From Drosophila persimilis (lineage: Eukaryota > Arthropoda > Insecta > Diptera > Drosophilidae), in the NCBI RefSeq assembly GCF_003286085.1, contig NW_020825317.1, positions 3,720,001 through 3,784,000 of the forward strand: 64,000 nucleotides of DNA, read 5' to 3'. The translations under genes were made by a program, and so were the position numbers. Below are positions 56,254 to 64,000 of the stretch, one piece after another; within the stretch, counting starts at the first letter, position 1, and each line of letters begins with the position of its first letter. Under the pieces are notes generated by a model. The model saw nothing but the letters and a program-made list of their open reading frames with translations, did no database searches and was not told the DNA's origin.

Positions 56254-59153
56254 TGACACATCTTCAGACATAAAAAACATTCATGTGTGTATAAATACTT
56301 AAGGAAATAGTATTTGCTGTGATAAGGATTCTTTATCAAGGTCACTATGTGACCAATGAATTGATTTTAAAGGAGGCCCGACTCTGCTCCATTGCTTGGG
56401 ACTTCAAGCCTACCAGCAGCCTGTGCGGGTGCCCGAAGCATCCTTGAATTTTCCAGAACGGTCACAGCTCCAAGCAGCTGCGATCTTCTGTTTTAATAAT
56501 ACATAAGTTCTCTTTGGCACCGGGGAAAATCAATATTTGGAGGAAACTTTATGAAATTGCGAAAGTCTGCTTTGGAGTGCTCATAGCTTCGGATGATTCT
56601 TGGGATATATTTCCGAGAACAAGAAGTGGTTCGTAGAGAAGTTCCACTGCAATCGAATCGATTAATCGGCTTGAACGAAGGCTCTAACAAATGTTCTCCC
56701 AAGTACTTCAATTACTGAAGTACCTTGTGGGTAGTGGACGTGGGTTCCGCTTTCGGGGGACTGTGGCTCGTCACTGGAGTTCCATTTAATCGTTGCCCAT
56801 TAGACGCCAATGACACTTTTATGCCCCTTTAATAAACTTCAGGAGCGAACTCTCTCTTTCCCTCTGTCTATCTCTCACGCGAGTGTGTTCGTTGGGGGCG
56901 GAGGGCAAAACTTTTCGCACGTTGCGACAAATGTCTTGATGCTGCAATCCTCCCTGGAATGTGGCAGCCACAAGTTTCTCCCAGGCGTTGGAAGGGGCAG
57001 GATTACGGATATCTGTACGGGGGAGAAGTCAGTCAAGTGGGTGGGTGTGAAAGGGGGAGGGAGGAAGAGTTGTAATAACAGAAGCAAGTGAAATGCATAA
57101 ATAAACATTTAGAGAGAGAGAGAGAGGGAGAGATGGAGAGGGAGTGAAAGGCATATCCCCATCTCTGCTGTTAAATTGATACAAATCGTTCAATAATCAC
57201 GCAATTGCATTTTATTTCCCATCGAGCAACGGAACGTTCGGGGGGGAGAACTCTGGACACGTGTGTGCGAGCGTGTGTGTGTGTGTGGGGGGCTAATTTC
57301 CTCGCAATACTCATGGCAAAAGAGAGAAAGATGGAGAGTGAGAGACTTGCAGGACATGCAATGGAGCATGGAAAGGAGTTTAGATATAAAATAATGTACG
57401 GAAAAAGGAAGAAAAGATTTTTTCAAGGAAAAGCAGAGAGAGAGAGAGAGGGGGATAGATCTCCGATCAATGCACAACCACTTGGCTGCTCCTCTAAGCA
57501 CACATCCCCCATTCCGGGCCCCAGCTCATCCGATTACCGCGTGGCTCTGGATTATTTATCATGTGGCAAATGTTGTAATGCATTTTGTAATCGATACAAA
57601 GCAATCACAATCGAATCGAAGACCCCCACCCCGAAACGGCCACAGGGGAGGGGAAGGGAAGCCCGTGGCAGGCACGTGACCAATCAAAGGGGCGTGGCAT
57701 CAGCGAGGGGTGGTGCGTTCTGTTGGTTTAACGTTACACTAAATTAATGGAGCGCCCGGGATAAGGGGGGACAGGGCGATACAGCCCTAGACAGGGAGAA
57801 ACAGAAACGACAGATAAAGTACAGACACAAAATAGACTAAGAGAGAGAGAGAGAGAGTCGTACAGAGAGGGAGAAAGAGACAGAAGTTGAGGTTAAGTGA
57901 CAGCACCACGTACAAGGGTTTTGTATTGTTCATAAAACAACTCAAAATTCTCCCTATTTCGAATATTTCCGCAAGATATGTATCATGTTCCAGTTGGGTT
58001 TTCCTGCGTTTTCCACGATTTCTGATGCTAGGAATGATGCGTAGAACCCACGGATCCCAAGAATATTTCTTCAGATCTTTAGAATAATTGTGGAGTGTAC
58101 TGTAAGAGTGCACCCACTGTACTTATTCCCGCATTCTGCTATCGCGAGCGTCTTTTCCTTTTGTTCGGCAACTTTTTGTTGCATACTTTTGAGCGTCGTT
58201 AATTTGTAAGCTTCTCGGTGGCAAAGGAAAATGCACTAATGGGCTAACGGGATAAAGCGCCAGCCAGAATCGAATCAGAAAACTTTAATGACTTTATGCG
58301 CCAAACTTGTGCACAAAACTTATTGACCCCACACCCAACCCACCCAAAAACCACCCAAGCCAGGCAGCCAATGCTTGGGGGAAAAAGTTTCATTGCAATT
58401 GCCAGACTGCAGCTGCAACACGTTACAGAGTACAGGGCACATAGTACACAGGAACACAGGAACTGAAACTGGAACAGGATTCAATTAATTAACAGTCAAT
58501 TGATCAGCCTTCACCCCACTCCATCAATCCTCCCATCAACATACCTTGCTTCCACCTTCCCGTTTATCCTCTTGCCTCCAAAATAATTAATGAACGGCAA
58601 TGACGAGGCTCCAAGGCAGCCTGAGGAATACTCTGGAAACCCCCAATAGAGGAATAATAATCTGAAATCTATGATATTCTCTTGGATGCAGATACGGTAC
58701 TCTCCACAACCCTTAAGATCCCACTTATTCTAAATCTATTCTTAACTGATCTTTAACTAGTGGGTTTTTATGCTAAAATTCCTAATTGGAAACCCGTTTT
58801 TCAAGAGCTTATGGCAGTTTTTTCTACTCGATCTGTTTTTTTCACTTAGCTTAATATTATTTTTGACAGATCCGTATACTTTATCACCCAGAAACACCCG
58901 CCCCATTAAGTAGACATATATATCATCGGATCCGATACCAATGCCAGTGCTTTATTTGGTTATTTAAGGGGCAAGGGGCTTATGTCGTGGACCGTAATCC
59001 TTGCCCAAATGTTGCCAAGTTTCCACAACACTCTCTAACCAGAAAGATTTTGATTAACTTCATCTTTACTAAAATACCACTGGATTCAGGGATGAATTCT
59101 ATGGTCCTAAAAATAAGTGCTAAGTGCCCCAATACTTTTGTTGCCTATTGCAG
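56254..59153. other. Stretch without a called gene
   Basis: GA-rich microsatellites at 57109-57130 and 57437-57452, AT-rich sequence from 58.6 kb. The plus-strand frame at 57205-57747 is a purine-rich chance frame. Confidence 0.5.
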
Positions 59154-59292
59154 ACCTTTTCTCGTTTGAAAAATCGTACAAAATAGTGCAATTAAATTAC
59201 GCTTATTTAATAAGCCTATCTCATAGAAAATTGAATAATTTATCGAGTTTTTCTATTGAAAATCGCGGCGGAAAAGCTCTTAAAGCAGCAGT
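59154..59292 (+). repeat. Diverged direct repeat, copy 1
   Basis: Matches copy 2 at 59504-59652 in order: TTT(T)CTCGTTT, GCTTAT, TTTATCG, GCG(G/A)CGGAA, AGCTCT-AAAGCAGCAGT. Each copy follows an acceptor-like TTGCAG/TTTCAG. Confidence 0.65.
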
Positions 59293-59503
59293 AACCCTTG
59301 CAACGCTCCTGCTGTTTTCAATAGGTGATTGTAATCAAATCTTGTTTGTTAGAGATTCTATGGTTATTTTTCCTTATCTCGGAATTATCTAATTGATTAC
59401 TTCGCGATTGAATGTTGCAGTGGTCATATGGGGAAAGTAAAAGAATATACATAGCTTATTAGAAACTAAGTGATAGAAAACTCTTTTTTGTGACTAATTT
59501 CAG

Positions 59504-59652
59504 AACTTTTTTCGTTTACAAAATTCTAAAAAATATTGTAGTGAAATTATGCTTATAAAAATCAGCCAATCTTATAAAAAATTGCTGAGTTTATCGTATA
59601 AAACTGTTATTCCTTTCAAAATAGCGACGGAATAGCTCTAAAAGCAGCAGTG
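59504..59652 (+). repeat. Diverged direct repeat, copy 2
   Basis: Second copy, 350 bases downstream of the first. Origin unknown; no terminal inverted repeats or target duplications are seen. Confidence 0.65.
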
Positions 59653-60811
59653 AACAGAAATCTCACGTGGTCAGTGTGGTATGGTTGGGGTCATTATTCA
59701 TATCCGAGATTATAACCAAAATATATGAAATAGGCCACTCTGCGTGTCACTTCCTAAGCTCCTCCCTGGATTCCGTGAAACCCTCTCTCACTGGATGATA
59801 TTCTGAGAACTGTTCGTAGGGGCTACCTTAAAAATATGGCACTTCAATAAATATGTATACAAGGGGTCATTAGTGCTTCCTGCTCCGGCCAAAATGGAAC
59901 ACCAAATCCACTGCGATCGCCTCAGTGATTGAGATTGTAAATTTCTCACTGCGCTTCTTTGATTTTCTCTCTCGATTCTTGTATTATTTTCTCGTCTCGG
60001 GTACCGTTTTCTTGCTCGTGCATTGCGCTTCATTAATTACAGTTGCAAATTGATTTGACGCCGAAAAAGGAGTGAAAAAAGCAGAGAAATAGCAGAGGGC
60101 AAGATAAAGGCGAGGCTGCATTGTGGGGATAGTCGAGCCAGAGCCAAAGGGGAAAGTTAACCAGAGAGAAGAGCGGAAGGAGAAACATGCCAAAAGTACC
60201 ACAAGGCAAATTCTTCAGTGTTGGAAAAGCCATCCCACACATTCTAGAACCGCAATGAGTTGTTAAAGACGATTCCCAATCTGCTAGAAAGTATGCACAA
60301 AGATACAAAGATACAAAGGAGGGCTAGAATGACCAACAATTTCAGTTGAACCACATCTCCAGTGTTGGGCAACGCACAGGCAAACAACAGAGCAGTGAAG
60401 CCCCGATTGGCCTAGTATTTACTGTTGAGCCCATTTGCCAAATCTGACCCAAAGCCGCAGGATCTGGATCCAGAGCTCGGACTATTCGCATGCAAATCTG
60501 GAACAGCTTTCTCTCTAACTTCTCCCTCTCCTTGAGGAGTCCTTCCCTTCCTCCTTCCTCCTTCCTCCTTCCCCCTCCCGCTGTGCGACCTCCTCTAGGT
60601 CATGCATAAATCATGGGGGAATGAGGAACCCGGAGCGAAAGGGTTGAGCAAGTGGCAAACTTTCGCTTTCGCTTAGGCTTCTGTCTTTGACTTTCGGTTG
60701 AGATTTGGAATCGATAGCCTCCACTCCTCCCCAGAGCCCTGGACGCGGAACGGGGCGGGGGGTGGGACAGAAGTGAAACGTTTTGCACGCCACAAAAGTC
60801 TGCTTAGCTTA
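59653..60811. other. Stretch without a called gene
   Basis: Chance frames only; CTTCCTCC repeats at 60545-60575. Confidence 0.5.
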
Positions 60812-60817
60812 TTTATT
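60812..60817 (-). terminator. Poly(A) signal of the 60820 gene
   Basis: Minus-strand AATAAA two bases past the stop. Confidence 0.5.
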
Positions 60818-60819
60818 AT

Positions 60820-61191
60820 TTACACGAGTGAAACGTGTATGAAACCGAAAGAGAGATGCTGAAAAGAGAAGAAAAAAATTGCCTCCCAAAAACAGAACCG
60901 AAATAAGGACGCGGTCCAAATCCTTGGGCTTCTTGTGTTTGTGTGTGTGCAAAGTCGGTGTTTTGTGGTTGATTTGATTGCTTTATGCACCCAGTGAGTG
61001 GCCGCATGAATTTCAGATGAGCCGCTTGCCCCACATGCCCCACTTGCCCCGTCTGCCACTTCCACTTGCCGCTGCTGGTGCTCCCAATCTACCCATAAAA
61101 AGTATTTGGCACTGCAGTAGCAGATAAGCAGAAGGACCAGCGCGAGGCACTTGTGATACTCTCTCCAGAAAGGAAGCCAAAGGAATGCCAT
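60820..61191 (-). CDS. Possible small secreted or membrane protein, up to 123 aa
   Basis: ATG with good context (AGCAATGG). It reads MAFLWLPFWREYHKCLALVL then LLICYCSAKYFLWVDWEHQQ, a hydrophobic signal or anchor, followed by a hydrophilic part with Gly/Ala/Cys repeats (VADGASGACGASGSS). TATAAA on the minus strand at 61320-61325 lies about 130 bases before the ATG, and AATAAA follows the stop at once. The last 13 codons follow a very strong acceptor (TTTTTTTCTTCTCTTTTCAG), so the C-terminal part is probably spliced; the donor is not clear. Family unknown. Confidence 0.45.
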   Translation of the reverse strand: MAFLWLPFWREYHKCLALVLLLICYCSAKYFLWVDWEHQQRQVEVADGASGACGASGSSEIHAATHWVHKAIKSTTKHRLCTHTNTRSPRIWTASLFRFCFWEAIFFFSFQHLSFGFIHVSLV

Positions 61192-64000
61192 TGCTTACTT
61201 ATTTCCCAGATGGACAAAAAGAAGGATAGAATGCTCCTCTGGGGTGCAAAAGAACAATCGATATTCTTACGATTTGAGTGCCGAAAAGGTGTGTTTATGC
61301 ATAAGGAATATCCAGGCTGTTTATAGCTTTCCCAAGTCAAATAGCGAACCGATCGTCGGAGAGCATTGCACAGGGATGTCGTCCCAAATCAGAGCAGGGA
61401 CATCCTCCAACTGCAGAAAGGATGCTCGCAGGCGAAAGGTAAGAACTTTAAAAACGAAAGAATGTAAGAAAGAAAGAAGGAATGGATGAATGGATGAATG
61501 AATGAATGACCGATGGAATGAAAGGAGGAAGCTTTAAAAATGTTGGGGCACGAACCACAGAGCAGTCATTATCCTGGACAGGGGGGCACCTTGCGGCATT
61601 TGGCTGCCACATAACGTGTTGCACACGTTCCGTGGACGTTCGTTGCTTCCGACGTTCGTGTGTGTGTGGGGGTTCCCACAGTAATTTGAAATTCATGCGC
61701 TTCGTATGTGGAATAAATTCAAGATTTTGATTTGCTGCTACGTGAGGCAGCAGACAGCAGGCTGCTCCCCGCCTCACTGCCGCTCCCCGCCGCTCCCTAA
61801 CACTCGTGCAATTGAAGGTGTGAAATCGCACATAAAGGATAATAAAAGTGAAAAGAGAGAGAGAGAGGGAGGGAGTTCTAAAGAGCGTAGGGCATCAGTT
61901 GCAGAGGCAGCTCTCACGAGCTCTTAAAGCTATCCCCATCCCCATGCAACACCATGGGGCATGAGCCGTGTGTGTGTCTGTCTGTGGGCGACATTGACGG
62001 TGCAAATTGAAAGTGTCAAGCGTCCGTCGGGAGAATGAAGTGCCCCGCCTAAATGGATGACAGCTGCTGGTCAGAATGGTACCGCACCGCAGCTACGAGC
62101 GGACAGACTTCCCCTGGCTGTATTCACGTATAGCAGATCAGTAATTAGCAGGAATTGGTAGGGTATCACAGGTATTTTCTAGGACACACTGGAGAAGAAG
62201 CTGCGCCTCGACACACCCGTTCGGGAAGGGCTGATATGATACATATGTATGTCTGGCAGCCTGATCCTCAGGGGACCTGCGATTGAAGGTCGGGACACAT
62301 TTATTGGTTGTTCATCTATGAAATTAAAGTTTATTTCCCCAAAAGCTGCTCTCTTTCCCACTCTCTCTTTGGGGGGTACGCCCCAAAGCAAATCATCATT
62401 TAGTGGCTCCCCAGGGTAGGATCAAACGCACAAACACCACACAGACAGACAGACAGACAGACAGACGGACGGACGGACGGACAGGACCCACGCTGGAGCA
62501 TGACATAGGGCACGGGGAACCCATAGAAATATGCTGATTACGACCCGACGAGGAATAGTATTCCCCTGGTGGCGCCATCTGGTGTGGACTGAGAGTGTGT
62601 GTGTGTGTGTGTGGGTGTCTGTCTGTGTGTATGTGTGAGCAAATTTCAATGACTTTACTGTTATTTATGCCGTTCGAAAAGTAATTTATAGAATTTAACG
62701 CCTAAAAGCACACTTGCGATTTCAGCAATTTGCAAAGGCAATAGACGGAAAATGGAAAACGGAGGATGCCCCCATGCCCCCCTTGCCCTTCCCGCAGAAG
62801 ACAAAGTAGGGGAACACACAGATGAGCCGCGCTCAAAAGGTATACCGCTCTCTGAAGGGTACACTGCTTCAGACACCGAGAACAGGCACACACAACCGAT
62901 CCTGATCCTGGGTCTGAGAGAGTGGAGAGCACCGACGCTCTCCGCAGGACACGTATGTAGATGCACGTGGGTCAAAGTCAGGGTATTGGGCAGGGTATCC
63001 CCATCTTCGTATTCCCCAAAAAGAGCTACTGGCCTTTGCTCTCCCACCCCCCACCCCTCTTGTTAGCGCTTATTTTGTGTTACTTTTTTCGGGCGGAGCA
63101 CAGGACGAGGAGCGCAGAAGAAAGAAAAAATACATGTCAATGACTTTACAGAAAGCGGAAACTCATAAAGATAAGTGTTGACATGGCGGCTGCCAACACA
63201 TGGAAGGCAACTTGGAACATGGTCGTCCTCTCATTCACCTCTGCCTCCACCTCCCTCTTACACTGTACGCTTCCCACTGCTGCTGCTGGCGCTGCTTCCT
63301 TCCTCTAAGTGGCATCTGTCGTCTCGTATTTGTGTCACTCACACACATCGGGACACTCGAGCATATGCATGTATGTATGTGCGTGTCGCACTTCGCACTT
63401 TCTTAAAGCTTTCTTTGGCTTTCATTTCGTGCTCCACGGAAACATAGAACGGGAATGAACGGAAGTAGAAAGCAGCTACAGGGAACCGAATCGAAGAATC
63501 GAGTAAGGAATTGAAATTGAAATACAACAACTGGGAATTTTCGAAAAATTATTGCAGATTTTACAAATAAAAGGAAGTTTCCCAAAAGTTTATTCTGACT
63601 TCCTAAAGGTCCAATGGATTATACATACATTTTTATGATCGTATTTATATTTTTCATGAAAAAACAAATGCGTCATTTTTTTTTAAATTTAAAAAATAAA
63701 TATCAATAAATAAAGAGTAGGGAATAATGTAATTTACAAAATAAATAATGGAATTTTTTTTTGGTGGCACACCCTATCCAATCACACCCACAATTCGGCG
63801 TCAGTATAATTTTTTTTGTTAATCTTAAAAATTAAAATGAATAATCTAATATAAAATCAAAATAGTTAAAAAATAAATTATACTTAATTTGTAGTTCTAA
63901 AAACGGAAATAAATATTCTAGTAAATAATAGGAGCTAAATAAATAATTATAGAATACATGAAATATAATAAGAACATGAAACCAGGGACCGGTTGGTTTT
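61192..64000. other. Stretch without a firm gene
   Basis: Minus 61320-61325 is a TATA box for the gene at 60820-61191. A minus-strand 127-codon frame at 61448-61831 is unsupported. GACA/GACG repeats lie at 62444-62483, GT repeats near 62595, and AT-rich sequence from 63.6 kb to the end. Confidence 0.5.
62444..62483. repeat. (GACA)n(GACG)n repeat
   Basis: Five GACA units then four GACG units. GTCY-type runs of this kind are characteristic of a family of dispersed Drosophila elements, but no element ends are visible. Confidence 0.7.

Overview
The window is nuclear DNA of a fly, almost certainly Drosophila. It has short introns of about 60-80 bases with GT/AG ends beside introns of many kilobases, G/C-ending codons in the real exons, TATA/Inr promoters, M1BP and DRE/BEAF motifs, GAGA stretches and abundant microsatellites. 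There are no bacterial features, tRNAs, rRNAs or CRISPR arrays that I can see. I cannot name the species.

The backbone is one minus-strand gene, the fly relative of human PLEKHH1/2 and worm MAX-1 (coiled coil, serine-rich linker, two PH domains, MyTH4, FERM). Nine exons lie between 1 and 6807; the last is cut by the window start inside the FERM domain. Two further upstream coiled-coil exons lie at 26183-26245 and 30172-30196. An alternative first exon ends at 21528 and supplies only seven codons (MDNYRKK). The joined exons give about 1,315 residues in this window.

The rest is mostly intronic or upstream DNA, about 57 kb, holding scattered very small genes on both strands. The best supported are at 28568-28972 (+), 31749-32000 (-), 34750-35085 (+, one 63-base intron), 38994-39233 (-), 53700-54242 (+) and 54620-54970 (+). 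Weaker ones are at 31412-31534 (-), 34844-35218 (-, antisense to the spliced gene), 60820-61191 (-) and 48250-48369 (+). Several have a TATA box about 30 bases before an initiator and a poly(A) signal close to the stop. Several start with a short hydrophobic stretch, one or more cysteines and then basic residues, as expected of acylated membrane-anchored peptides. I recognise none of these families.

The non-coding DNA holds possible recursive splice sites on the minus strand (45979, 49505), which would mean that a long minus-strand transcript covers the small genes. It also holds a CGATA cluster (46836-47097), repeated M1BP motifs (37399-37832 and 44065), duplicated modules at 55.9-56.2 kb and 59.1-59.7 kb, and many simple repeats. 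Open frames of 60-180 codons are common here by chance, so only frames with extra support (codon use, promoter, splice sites, poly(A) signal) are called as genes, and the weak ones carry low scores.
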